A DNA stretch of 64,000 nucleotides from Motiliproteus sp036961355 (GTDB taxonomy: Bacteria; Pseudomonadota; Gammaproteobacteria; Pseudomonadales; Balneatricaceae), in NCBI GenBank assembly GCA_036961355.1, contig JBALVL010000017.1, forward strand, positions 1 to 64,000. Direction: 5' to 3'. Each line of letters starts with the position of its first letter. Position 1 is the stretch's first letter. Positions 27,605 through 36,446 of the stretch are shown in pieces. The notes under the pieces were generated by a model. The model was not told the origin of the DNA and made no database searches. It saw only the letters and a program-made list of their open reading frames with translations. Position numbers and translations under genes: made by a program.

Positions 27605-28579
27605 TTAAGCTTTTTTGCGTTTCTGAGCATCCAATAGAACGGCGGCAATAATAATCATGCCTTTGATAATCTGCTGCCAATAGGGATCAACACCCATCAT
27701 GTTCAGACCCTTATTCATCACACCGATAATCAGAGCTCCCACGATACACATGGGCACAGAACCTTTACCGCCCGCCAGTGAGGTACCACCGATAACCGTT
27801 GCGGCGATGGCATCTAGCTCCCACATATTGCCGAAGGTTGGATTACCGGCATAGGCCCGAGAAGCCAGCATACAACCGGCGAGTCCCGCCAAAACACCCG
27901 CAAGGACGTAGACCTTAACCAGGGTCACTTCAACGTTAACACCGCAAATTTTGGCGGTGTTAACGTTTCCGCCAATCGCAAACACATGACGACCAAAAGT
28001 GGTTCGGCTCATAACAATGTGACATACCAAGGCGACACCGATGTAGATAATCACAAGGCCCGGTAGCCCAAATAACGTCCCATCTCCAATCGACGTGAAG
28101 GCATCCGAGCTAGCATCAATCGGACGACCTTGACTGACCAACTGCGCCACACCACGCGCCATGGTCATCATGCCCAGGGTCGCAATAAAGGGAGGTATTC
28201 GACCGTAAGCGGTAATCGAACCGTTAATCCAGCCGCAGATACCCCCTACCAGCATCGCCGCTCCAAAAGCGACAATCGTCATCCCATAGCCCTCAGTGCC
28301 TGTGACCAGTGATGCAGCCACCACTGAAGCCAAGGCAACAACGGCACCGGATGAAAGATCGATACCGGCGGTCACAATCGCGAAGGTTACACCTATCGCA
28401 ATAATACCGAACATGGATACCTGCTCAAGGATACTTAATACGGTACGTATGGATGCAAAACCATCAATTTTCACCGAGAGGCTGGCAAACAGCAGGATGA
28501 GAATAAAAACCATTCCGTACTTATTTAATATCTCCCCAATATTGAAATTTTTGACTGCATCTGATGTTGCTGTGATCAT
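27605..28579 (-). CDS. Sugar ABC transporter permease (RbsC/MglC type)
   Basis: A 324-residue inner-membrane permease with eight to ten hydrophobic helices. The BPD_transp_2 signatures are visible: GITFAIVTAGIDLSSGAVVAL-like segment (residues about 60-80) and GGTSLAGGKGS near residue 245. It forms the channel of a ribose/galactose/inositol-type importer with the ATPase and binding protein encoded just upstream. Its start overlaps the ATPase stop by four bases (28576-28579). It sits between the two duplicated iol blocks, which argues for an inositol or related cyclitol as substrate, by context only. Confidence 0.93.
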   Translation of the reverse strand: MITATSDAVKNFNIGEILNKYGMVFILILLFASLSVKIDGFASIRTVLSILEQVSMFGIIAIGVTFAIVTAGIDLSSGAVVALASVVAASLVTGTEGYGMTIVAFGAAMLVGGICGWINGSITAYGRIPPFIATLGMMTMARGVAQLVSQGRPIDASSDAFTSIGDGTLFGLPGLVIIYIGVALVCHIVMSRTTFGRHVFAIGGNVNTAKICGVNVEVTLVKVYVLAGVLAGLAGCMLASRAYAGNPTFGNMWELDAIAATVIGGTSLAGGKGSVPMCIVGALIIGVMNKGLNMMGVDPYWQQIIKGMIIIAAVLLDAQKRKKA

Positions 28580-30138
28580 TGCTGTAACCCTCTGTCTTTC
28601 ATATCGGCATGCTCTGCATGTTTGATCGCTTCTTCCGCACTATCGCCGGCGGCCATTTCAAGAATCACTTCCTGTGTTGCCTCAGAACGATTTACGATTC
28701 CGCTTTCACGCCCTTCCGCCATGACCATGATGCGGTCACTCAGCGCCAGCAGCTCCAGCATTTCCGACGAGATAATGACAATCGCCTTACCCATACGGGC
28801 TAGCTCTACGATCAGCTTGTAGATTTCCGCCTTGGCACCGACGTCAATCCCCTTCGTTGGTTCATCTAGAATCAGAATTTCCGGTTCCAACAGCAACCAA
28901 CGGGCAATCAATACCTTCTGCTGATTACCACCTGACAGATCACCGATGATGGTGTCCACCGTGGGTGTCTTGATCCGCAACTGATCTCGCTGGTCGTTGG
29001 CGACTGCCGAGGCCAAGCCGCTGGAGATCAACCAGCTATTTATGTAGGGGGAAAGATCGGGCATGATCATGTTGTCAGTAACACTCATGTTCAACATCAG
29101 CCCGGTTTGCTTACGATCCTCGGTAACAAGCCCTATTCCATGTGTGATGGCATCCATCGGCTTAGTAATATCCACACGTCTGCCGTGAATCCGAATCTCA
29201 CCCGATTCCGCCGGTTTATAACCAAAAACAGCTTCAACAACTTCGCTGCGTCCGGCACCAACCAGCCCTGCGATACCGAACACCTCCCCCTTGCGGACAG
29301 AGAAGTTAATATTCTCAAACTTACCGGGCAGTGACAGGTCTTTGACTTCCAGCAGCGTTTCACCTATTTCGACGGTATCGCGCTGGAACATCTCGTTCAT
29401 TTCCCGCCCAACCATCATCCGAATAAGCTCTTCTTTCGTTATATCGGTGGTCTTTTTGGTGCCAATGTACTGTCCGTCACGAATAACAGAAACTTCATCA
29501 GACAGCTCAAACACCTCACCCAACTTATGGGAGATATAGATAATCGAGATACCCTTGGCCTGAACTTTTCGTACAATCTGATAGAGCTGAGCAACCTCGG
29601 CCTCAGTCAAGGCGGTCGTGGGCTCATCCATAATGAGAACTTTGGCTTCATAAGAGACCGCCATTGCAATGGCCAGCAACTGGGCCTTGGCCACGGGAAC
29701 GTGACTCATCAATTCCTCGACCTTCATAGGTATGCCAAGTTCTTCCAGCACCCGATTGGTCTCTGCATTCATCTGTTTTTGGTCTAACAAGATCCCCTTA
29801 GTGGGTTCTCTTCCCAGGAAGAAATTATCAGCCACACTGAGGTTGTGGGCAGGGCTAATTTCTTGAGGAACCATAGCCAATCCAGAGCGGATGGCGTCGA
29901 TTGGTGATTTAGGGGTAAAGGGCTGGCCATCAAGCATGACGACTCCCCCGGCATCAGGGGTGTAAATCCCGTAGAGGATTTTCATCAAGGTGGACTTACC
30001 CGCCCCATTTTCCCCCATCAGAGCATGAATACTGCCCTTGCGAACGTTCAGATTGACATTATCCAGGGCCTTCACCCCAGGAAATGTCTTGCTCACGTTC
30101 TGCATCTCTAATATATATTCAGAGTTATCCATAAGCAT
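28576..30138 (-). CDS. Sugar ABC transporter ATPase (RbsA/MglA type)
   Basis: A 520-residue fused double ATPase. The first domain has Walker A GENGAGKSTL near residue 38 and Walker B LIMDEPT near 168. The second has an altered Walker A (GLVGAGRSEV near 296), the signature LSGGNQQK near 408 and LILDEPTKGIDVG near 430, as usual for CUT2 importers in which the second site is degenerate. It is cytoplasmic and powers the adjacent permease. An ATG at 30132 is an alternative start. It is translationally coupled to the permease. Confidence 0.95.
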   Translation of the reverse strand: MLMDNSEYILEMQNVSKTFPGVKALDNVNLNVRKGSIHALMGENGAGKSTLMKILYGIYTPDAGGVVMLDGQPFTPKSPIDAIRSGLAMVPQEISPAHNLSVADNFFLGREPTKGILLDQKQMNAETNRVLEELGIPMKVEELMSHVPVAKAQLLAIAMAVSYEAKVLIMDEPTTALTEAEVAQLYQIVRKVQAKGISIIYISHKLGEVFELSDEVSVIRDGQYIGTKKTTDITKEELIRMMVGREMNEMFQRDTVEIGETLLEVKDLSLPGKFENINFSVRKGEVFGIAGLVGAGRSEVVEAVFGYKPAESGEIRIHGRRVDITKPMDAITHGIGLVTEDRKQTGLMLNMSVTDNMIMPDLSPYINSWLISSGLASAVANDQRDQLRIKTPTVDTIIGDLSGGNQQKVLIARWLLLEPEILILDEPTKGIDVGAKAEIYKLIVELARMGKAIVIISSEMLELLALSDRIMVMAEGRESGIVNRSEATQEVILEMAAGDSAEEAIKHAEHADMKDRGLQQ

Positions 30139-30268
30139 TGGACTCTTTCAAATTGGTGGAGCCTGACGTCTAAGGCGTTGGTTATCCAAGACCCATTAAC
30201 GTCACGACTCACAAGCAAACACTCCGGCGGATGAAGAGAGGCAAATCAAATTCGCCCCTCCATATCCC

Positions 30269-31213
30269 TTAGTATTTGGAGAGATACTCATCCTTCTGTG
30301 CTTCGGAAACCAATTCAAATTCGATCCAGTTCATCTTCTCTACTTTCTTCCCTTTCGCCAGGTTGTAAGCCACCTCGGCACCACCGAAACCTTGACCTTT
30401 GGCACTTTGGAATACCGTTGAGTCAAGCCCGTTGCCAAGATACTCCAGGGCGTCCGGGGTCGCATCGATACCAGAAATGATCACATCGGCGTCGGTCAGA
30501 CCGGCCTTTCTCACTGCCAGCAGCGCGCCAATTGCCATTTCATCGTTATTGGCTACGATTACGTTGATTTCGGGGTGAGCCTGTAGCAGGTCTTCAACGA
30601 TCTGCAGCGCTTTGGCACGGTCCCAACGCCCCTCTTGCTCGGCGATAACCTTGATATTGGCGTGCTTGGCAAAGACCTGCTTATTTCCTTCCGTGCGCTT
30701 GATCTGGGCTTCATGCCCTAGGATACCCATGAGGATGACGACATTACCCGGCTTACCGTCCAGCATTCCGACCACGCTCTCACCTTGAAGCAGACCGGCT
30801 TGAATCGACTCCGAGCCGACATAGGCAGCTACATGGGGCAAGGTTTCCTTGTCAGGAAGACGGTTGACGATAACCAACGGAATATTGGCGCGACCGGCTT
30901 TTTTGGCGATCGGTTTTATGGTCGCAATATCGGTGGGCACCACCAGCAAGGCATCAACGCCATCATCAATAAAGTTTTCAACGTCGTTCAACATTCTCGA
31001 TGTATCTTCATTAGCATCGGTCATTTTAATTACAACATCGTCATGCTGTTCGTCGAATTCACGGACACCTTCAAAAAGATAACTCAGCCACTTATCGGCA
31101 AAAGTTGGCATCGGGGCACCAATCACCAGGGTATCAGCCTGTACAAGAGTGGTGGCGGAGCAAAGTACTGCAGCTGCGATTAGGGATTTTTTTATCATTT
31201 TTAATATATCCAT
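30269..31213 (-). CDS. Periplasmic sugar-binding protein of the ABC importer
   Basis: A 314-residue periplasmic binding protein (Peripla_BP_4 type). A signal peptide runs to about residue 26 (MIKKSLIAAAVLCSATTLVQA). The mature part shows the ribose-binding fold: DTLVIGAPMPTFADKW, DALLVVPTD, VVILMGILGHEAQIKR and NVIVANNDEMAIGA. It feeds the RbsA/RbsC-type pair downstream. No Shine-Dalgarno sequence is visible before either the ATG at 31213 or the internal ATG at 31198, which is odd for an abundant protein. A perfect 15-base palindrome lies 27 bases upstream. Confidence 0.92.
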   Translation of the reverse strand: MDILKMIKKSLIAAAVLCSATTLVQADTLVIGAPMPTFADKWLSYLFEGVREFDEQHDDVVIKMTDANEDTSRMLNDVENFIDDGVDALLVVPTDIATIKPIAKKAGRANIPLVIVNRLPDKETLPHVAAYVGSESIQAGLLQGESVVGMLDGKPGNVVILMGILGHEAQIKRTEGNKQVFAKHANIKVIAEQEGRWDRAKALQIVEDLLQAHPEINVIVANNDEMAIGALLAVRKAGLTDADVIISGIDATPDALEYLGNGLDSTVFQSAKGQGFGGAEVAYNLAKGKKVEKMNWIEFELVSEAQKDEYLSKY

Positions 31214-31239
31214 ATCTATTGTTTTAGGAGGACTACTTA

Positions 31240-31254
31240 CTCGGTTAAACCGAG
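31240..31254 (-). promoter_or_regulatory. Palindromic operator candidate before the binding protein gene
   Basis: CTCGGTT-A-AACCGAG is a perfect 7-bp-arm palindrome 27 bases before the binding protein ATG. On the minus strand a TATAAA box lies just upstream, so a bound protein here would sit over the transcription start. The CG core at each arm is typical of LacI/GalR operators, but no such regulator is encoded in the window. Confidence 0.45.
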
Positions 31255-31324
31255 AATTTTTTATAAACTGACTACAGACCAGACCACCAAAGCGCCTAAC
31301 TAAATCGCAGTCAGCAATAATTTC

Positions 31325-31435
31325 GTTGTGATGAAGACAGACAGAACCACTGACGGGGCATGCACCCCGCTTTACAGCTTCGGTATTGCGAGACTGCAGC
31401 TAAAACGCACTGATGATTTCGACGCTTGCTCGAAT
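31325..31435 (-). pseudogene. Decayed fragment of a dehydrogenase-3-like gene
   Basis: About 110 bases align to 24131-24240 inside dehydrogenase 3: both have GTGAT, then ACCACTGAC, then a well matched stretch GCTTC-GTATTGCG-ACTG-AGCT and finally TGATTTCGA/TGCTTTCGA. It lies downstream of iolE-B in the place that dehydrogenase 3 has after iolE-A. No open frame remains. The match is patchy (about 70 percent by eye), so this is a likely, not certain, relic. Confidence 0.6.
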
Positions 31436-31507
31436 AGCGCGTTTGCTCAATAAGCCTGTTTACTGGAAGACTACGTCAGTCGACAAACGGGCCAACGTCA
31501 TAGCGGC

Positions 31508-32410
31508 TCATTGCCCTTCGATGTCAAACCGCGCCATGGTGAACACCGAGCGAAGGTGCTCCAGACCCATTCGCGCATACTCTAGCGGGGGAGCTTTTAC
31601 AGGATCTTGCTCCGCTTCGACGATAACCCAGCCGCTGTATTGCTGACGAGCAAGCTCGTCCGCTACCGCTTGGTAATCGATCATTCCGTCTCCAGGGACG
31701 GTAAATACGCCCGCCAGTACGGCATCCAAAAAGGACATATTGTTGATTCTGGCTTGCGCCATGATGTCGGCACGGACATCTTTCATATGGACGTGGCTGA
31801 CTCGGTCACCATGTTTTTTCAACAAGGAAACCGAATCACCGCCGGCAAACGTTAGATGGCCGGTATCGAGCAGCAATCCAACGTCGCTCCCGGTGTGGGC
31901 CATCAGCAGATCCACTTCATGCTCGGTTTCAATCACGGTTCCCATATGGTGATGAAAGGCAATGGGCATACCTTCGGACGACATGAATTCGGCAAAGGCC
32001 GTCAACTTTTCACCGTACTGTTTGATACCATCTTCACTGAGGGTCGGACGCTGGCTCACAGGAATAAGCTGCTGATTCTGCACAGTACCCGTGGTTTCAC
32101 CGAAAACCATTAATGGCGCACCCAGTTCCAGATAGGTGCGTAGCTGCTCGGCGACTCGACGCTTTTCTGTCTCCAGATCGTTAGCAACCAATCCTCCAGA
32201 AAACCAGCCTGACACCAACTGAAGCTCATGAGCAGCCAGCCTCGGTCCCAAAACAGCAGCGTCCATCGGAAACTTACCGCCCGTCTCGGTACCGCTATAA
32301 CCGGCCAGTCGACTCTCACGAAGACAGGTCTCTAAACTGGTTTCTCCGCCCATCTCAGGCAGATCATCGTTGGACCATGAAATAGGTGATATTCCAAATT
32401 TTATTGCCAT
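31508..32410 (-). CDS. iolE: Inosose dehydratase IolE, copy B
   Basis: A 300-residue paralog of the copy A IolE with the same active-site motifs (HHHMG, DTGHLTF, HVHMKD). Differences are confined to both ends: MAIKF for MSIRF, PEMGG for PELGG, ELARQ for ELGRQ, GLEHLRSVFTM for GLDHLRSVFAM and a final extra Gln. Bases 31689-32335 are identical to copy A, at synonymous sites too. GAGGTG precedes the ATG, in the same leader as copy A. It is isolated: a relic dehydrogenase follows, and the adjacent araC is dead. It is probably still expressed from its conserved promoter region. Confidence 0.94.
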   Translation of the reverse strand: MAIKFGISPISWSNDDLPEMGGETSLETCLRESRLAGYSGTETGGKFPMDAAVLGPRLAAHELQLVSGWFSGGLVANDLETEKRRVAEQLRTYLELGAPLMVFGETTGTVQNQQLIPVSQRPTLSEDGIKQYGEKLTAFAEFMSSEGMPIAFHHHMGTVIETEHEVDLLMAHTGSDVGLLLDTGHLTFAGGDSVSLLKKHGDRVSHVHMKDVRADIMAQARINNMSFLDAVLAGVFTVPGDGMIDYQAVADELARQQYSGWVIVEAEQDPVKAPPLEYARMGLEHLRSVFTMARFDIEGQ

Positions 32411-32757
32411 TTACAACACCTCAACCCTAGAAAAGCTAGGGTAAAAAAATAGTTTCGTTACGGAGCAAACAAGGCTCAACTTTATTTATTCTGTTATTTC
32501 CTGCGGATCGAGATTGCGGAAGAAGACATTCTCATAGATACAAAAAAATACTTTCCCTAGCCCATTAGAAACTTCAACCCAGCAGCCAAACTCACATCAT
32601 GACCAGCAACACCTAACCATAAGACAGCACTCTTGGGCTTAGTATAGAGATTTACAGCCCCTTCCCGGAATCCCTACAACTACACCATTTATTTGAAAAA
32701 CTACTTAAATGGTTTTTTTTGTCCGTGGATTTTTTAAGAAGAATAAGTGCGATATTG
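32411..32757. promoter_or_regulatory. Block B copy of the iolE/araC control region
   Basis: A duplicate of 26103-26473. The run GGTAAAAAAATAGTTTCG plus TTACGGAGCAAAC is exactly kept, as are patches such as GGAATCCCTACAACTAC and ATTTATTTGA. Selection on iolE-B expression would explain why these parts survive while the divergent araC has decayed. Confidence 0.55.
32424..32442 (-). promoter_or_regulatory. Stem-loop before the iolE-B ribosome site
   Basis: ACCCTAG (32424-32430) and CTAGGGT (32436-32442) form a perfect 7-bp stem directly upstream of the iolE-B ribosome-binding site; copy A has the same structure with one mispair. Confidence 0.45.
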
Positions 32758-33150
32758 ATGAATATCGACAATAAAAATTGGCCAGGAACGTGATGCACTT
32801 CTTGTCAATTCAAGTGAGACAGACAGCCCCTTAAAGGACCTAAGGTATTATTTCCGCCGGCACCTCGGACCTACCCGGGACAGATGACATTGGCCGAAAA
32901 ATGTTCATGGGGATGTTGTGCATTTCACAGAGGAAGGCAGCGGGGCACTTGGGATTCGAACCAACGGAGCAAGTCACGCAGTTACGGAAGCAACGTGCTC
33001 AATGCATCTGTACCAGACCAATGCCTCAGCAGCTTAAATAGCTGGCATCGTGAGTTATTGAAATCCATTCGATTTTTCCAGCGTTTTCAAGAAACACACC
33101 GATTCATCACTAACCAACGTCGTAGAAAACGCCTCAATAGCGGAGTTTGC
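32758..33150 (+). pseudogene. Decayed araC, copy B
   Basis: The start (ATGAATATCGACAATAAAAA) matches the araC at 26474. The frame soon breaks; patches still align to the first 200 bases of the intact gene. About 500 bases of the middle are missing. The end aligns again from CAAGTCACGCAGTTACGGA (the second helix-turn-helix region) to GATAGCGGAGTTT, now with in-frame stops and small indels, and the embedded terminator is destroyed. No working regulator can be made. Confidence 0.85.
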
Positions 33151-33191
33151 TCCTGCACAGACTCTCACTCGGTGAGAGTCTGTGCAGGAGC
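33149..33191. repeat. Perfect 20-bp hairpin
   Basis: Two 20-base arms (33149-33168 and 33172-33191) are exact reverse complements around the loop TCG. The core (ACTCTCAC-TCG-GTGAG) also exists in block A at about 27360-27378, but there the outer parts do not pair. No T-run follows on either strand. It lies about 90 bases past the stop of dehydrogenase 4. Confidence 0.9.
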
Positions 33192-33282
33192 AAAGCCTGT
33201 AAACGGGACCGGATAGTGGCTGGTTACGTCTTTTCCTCAGCTCGCTTCGATCGCATGAAGCCACCGACATGGTAGACGGTAG

Positions 33283-34455
33283 TCAGAACTTCACCCACTT
33301 GGCACCATCTTCAGCCGACTCGACACAACGCTCAAGCAGACGAACCCCGTCGATACCCGCATCGATATCGGGGTACCAAGTCTGCGCCAATGTCTCCTGA
33401 TCGTTTTCATCCGCAGCCTTCATCGCAATCGCAAAACGGCTATAGAGGTTGGCCCAGGATTCAAAGAATCCTTCGGCATGCCCCCCTCCAATACGATTGC
33501 TAGCAACGGCAGGATCATCTTGGTACAGATAATCCATGCCCCGTTCCAGGATACGAACCGGCTCACCTTGGACCTCATAACGCAGCTGGTTGGGATGCTC
33601 ATCCCACCATTCAAGACTGGCTTTTTCACCGACGATACGAATTTTCTGCTGATGCATCGACCCTGCATTGATACCGCTGGCCCAGAATGTCCCAACCGCA
33701 CCATTGGAGAAATGCATCAACACATGAGCATTGTCTTCCAGCGGCGCGCGAGATTTGACAAAACTCTGGCGAGTACAGCAGAGCTCCTCGACTTGGAGTC
33801 CGGCCATCACCTGAGCCAGGTGATAGGTGTGGGTGCCAAGGTCACCCAACACGTAGGTCGAACCAGACACTTGAGGATTCATCCGCCACTTGGCACCGGG
33901 GCTGTTCTTTTCCACCTCGGTATTATGAAAGCCATGGGCAAACTGCATGTTGATTACCCGCACCTCACCAATATCTCCACGCCGAATCATCTCTCGGGCC
34001 TGATGCACCATCGGGAAACCGCTATAGCCATACATGACGCCGAACACCCGATTGTGCTCCGCAGCCAATTGTTTGAGCTCCTCTGCTTCGGCCACGGTAA
34101 AGGTCAACGGCTTTTCGCAAATCACATGCACCCCCGCCTGTAACGCTGCCTTGGAGATCGCATAATGGGTGCCGTTGGGTGTGGCGATTGAAACCGCTTG
34201 AATACCGTCTGAGCGACCAGCCTCGGTTTCAAACAGGGCTTTATAATCGGCATAACAACGCTCGGGCGCGACCCCTAGGTTGCCACCAAACTCACGCCCC
34301 CTGTCGGGATTGAGGTCAAAAGCCCCCGCCACCAGTTGGAATAAACCATCTCGACTCGCGCCAGCACGGTGAGCGTGGCCAATTTCACTGCCCCGGCCAC
34401 CGCCGACCATGGCCCAACGAATCGGTTGTTGGAACCGCTTCTCTTCATTAAACAT
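33283..34455 (-). CDS. Gfo/Idh/MocA-family dehydrogenase 4
   Basis: A 390-residue NAD(P)-dependent oxidoreductase. Rossmann motif MVGGGRGSEIGHAH lies near residue 16, EKPLTF near 122, and the active-site stretch GDLGTHTYHLAQV near 206. It is paralogous to dehydrogenase 2. It lies 12 bases after iolD copy 1 and has AAGGAG before its ATG, so the two are one operon, and it likely provides an inosose for the IolE/IolD steps or handles another inositol isomer. A stub of a near-identical gene remains in block A at 27486. Confidence 0.89.
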   Translation of the reverse strand: MFNEEKRFQQPIRWAMVGGGRGSEIGHAHRAGASRDGLFQLVAGAFDLNPDRGREFGGNLGVAPERCYADYKALFETEAGRSDGIQAVSIATPNGTHYAISKAALQAGVHVICEKPLTFTVAEAEELKQLAAEHNRVFGVMYGYSGFPMVHQAREMIRRGDIGEVRVINMQFAHGFHNTEVEKNSPGAKWRMNPQVSGSTYVLGDLGTHTYHLAQVMAGLQVEELCCTRQSFVKSRAPLEDNAHVLMHFSNGAVGTFWASGINAGSMHQQKIRIVGEKASLEWWDEHPNQLRYEVQGEPVRILERGMDYLYQDDPAVASNRIGGGHAEGFFESWANLYSRFAIAMKAADENDQETLAQTWYPDIDAGIDGVRLLERCVESAEDGAKWVKF

Positions 34456-34467
34456 ACCAATATCTCC

Positions 34468-36318
34468 TTAGACGCCAGGGCGCTGGTGCTTGCGGTTTTC
34501 AGAAAAATTAGCCACTGCGGTCTCGGTCCGCTCGTCTCGGGTGACTTCGGGCAAGCCGACTTCCCACCAGCAATCACAGCTAGACCATTTAGTGGAATCA
34601 ATATCGATGACGATGACAGAGGTGCGATCCGCCGCCTTAGCACGCGCGAAAGCCGCATCAAAGTCCGCCATGCTGCCGACCTTTTCGCTGATCGCACCTT
34701 GTGCTTCGGCGTGCTTGGCAAAGTCCACACGAGCGACCTCATCACTCGGCCGACGACAGTCTTTAAGTAGATTATTGAACGACTCGTTGCCGGTGTTGTT
34801 CTGCAGTTTATTGATCACCGCAAAACCACCATTATCGCAGACCACCACAATCATCTTGTGACCACACAGCACAGAACTGTAGATATCTGAGTTAAGAATC
34901 ATATACGAGCCGTCACCCACCAACACCACCACATCGTGATCTGGATTGGCGATCTTAGCGCCCCAACCACCGGCAATTTCGTAGCCCATGCAGGAGAAGC
35001 CAAACTCGACATCAAATTTTCCGATCTGTGTGTTCTGCCAGTTCATACTTAACTCGGCAGGCAATCCTCCTGCAGCGGTCAATACCGTATCACCGGGCTC
35101 AATTAACCGGTTCACGGCGCCCACGACTTGGCCATATGATGCCATTTCATCGCCTTCTACCCGGGCTCGTTCGGCACACACAGCTTTCCATTCATCGGCC
35201 TGAGCCTTGGCGGTATCTGCCCACCCTTGCTGCGAACGCCAATCTCCCAGCATCACACCCAGCTTAATCATGGCGGCCTTGGCATCAGCGACAACCGGCA
35301 CCGAGAGGTGTTTGATCGCATCGGAACTCGCCACATTGATGCCGATAATTTTCAGATCAGGCGATCTAAAGACCGACCAGGAGCCGGTGGTAAAGTCCTG
35401 CAGCCGGGTGCCGATAGCGACAACAACATCGGCGTGTGCGGCGAGGTAGTTGGCAGAATTTGATCCGGTGACACCTATAGGGCCACCATTCAACGGATTG
35501 TCTTGCAGCATGGTGGCGCGTCCAGCGATTGTCTCTACCACCGGAATATTATGCTTACCGGCAAACTGCGCCAGCCTATCGGTAGCAAGAGAGTAATGTA
35601 CACCACCGCCACTGATGATCAACGGCCGTTCAGCCTTGCGAAGAATGTCCACAGCCTCTTCCAACGCCAGATGCTCCGGCTCTGGACGGCGGATACGGTG
35701 TACTTTCTGCTCGAAGAAAACCTCGGGGTAATCAAACGCGACCCCCTGAATGTCCTGAGGTAATCCCAAGAACACTGGCCCACAGGTGGCCGGATCCAAC
35801 ATCACATTCAACGCTTGTGGCAAGGTTTGCATCAACTGTGCAGGATGGATAATCCTGTCCCAATAGCGGGTCACCGCTTTAAAGGAGTCATTCACCGTGA
35901 TCGACGGGTTATGAAAGTGCTCGGCCTGCTGCAACACCGGATCGGGAAGGCGACTGGTGTAGGCATCACCAGCAATCATCAGTAACGGCAAGCGGTTAGT
36001 GTGGGCGATACCGGCGGCGGTGACCATATTGGTCGCCCCCGGCCCAATGGACGTCGCTGCGATACCGATACGTTGACGCAAGTTAGCTTTGGCATAAGCA
36101 ACGGCCGCCATCGCCATGGACTGCTCATTCTGCCCACGCCATGTCGGAAGTTCTGCTTCAACGTTCTTAAGCTGCTGGCCCAGACAGGTAACATTACCGT
36201 GGCCAAAGATAGCAAAAGAGCACCCGAACAGTGACTCAACTTTGCCATCAATTTCAATTTTCTGCGCTACCAAATACTTTACCAGCGCTTCAGAAAGCGT
36301 TAACCGAATGGTTTTCAT
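34468..36318 (-). CDS. iolD: Trihydroxycyclohexane-1,2-dione acylhydrolase IolD, copy 1
   Basis: A 616-residue thiamine-diphosphate enzyme that opens the ring of 3D-(3,5/4)-trihydroxycyclohexane-1,2-dione to 5-deoxyglucuronate. The catalytic Glu is in GQNEQSMA at residues 62-69, and the ThDP/metal motif begins at GDGSYM near 468 and ends with VVCDNGGF. The C-terminal WWEVGLPEV is typical of IolD. It has the usual length. AAGGG precedes the ATG. It leads an operon with dehydrogenase 4. Copy 2 at 40440 has the same length and aligns throughout, but differs at many residues, so the split is old. Confidence 0.96.
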   Translation of the reverse strand: MKTIRLTLSEALVKYLVAQKIEIDGKVESLFGCSFAIFGHGNVTCLGQQLKNVEAELPTWRGQNEQSMAMAAVAYAKANLRQRIGIAATSIGPGATNMVTAAGIAHTNRLPLLMIAGDAYTSRLPDPVLQQAEHFHNPSITVNDSFKAVTRYWDRIIHPAQLMQTLPQALNVMLDPATCGPVFLGLPQDIQGVAFDYPEVFFEQKVHRIRRPEPEHLALEEAVDILRKAERPLIISGGGVHYSLATDRLAQFAGKHNIPVVETIAGRATMLQDNPLNGGPIGVTGSNSANYLAAHADVVVAIGTRLQDFTTGSWSVFRSPDLKIIGINVASSDAIKHLSVPVVADAKAAMIKLGVMLGDWRSQQGWADTAKAQADEWKAVCAERARVEGDEMASYGQVVGAVNRLIEPGDTVLTAAGGLPAELSMNWQNTQIGKFDVEFGFSCMGYEIAGGWGAKIANPDHDVVVLVGDGSYMILNSDIYSSVLCGHKMIVVVCDNGGFAVINKLQNNTGNESFNNLLKDCRRPSDEVARVDFAKHAEAQGAISEKVGSMADFDAAFARAKAADRTSVIVIDIDSTKWSSCDCWWEVGLPEVTRDERTETAVANFSENRKHQRPGV

Positions 36319-36446
36319 GTATTAAACCCTTTTGTTTTTATTTCGATTATTCATCAAGTGACATTCAACAAGATAAAACCAAATCAATTAATTAAAATAC
36401 CAATTAAATATTTTTAAACCGTTCCCAGCACCTAAATCAAGATTTA

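Noticed and set aside
32884..33216. A 110-codon plus-strand frame after iolE-B as a new gene
   Set aside because: It is the eroded araC copy read in a shifted frame, ending in the hairpin; similarity to the intact araC explains it.
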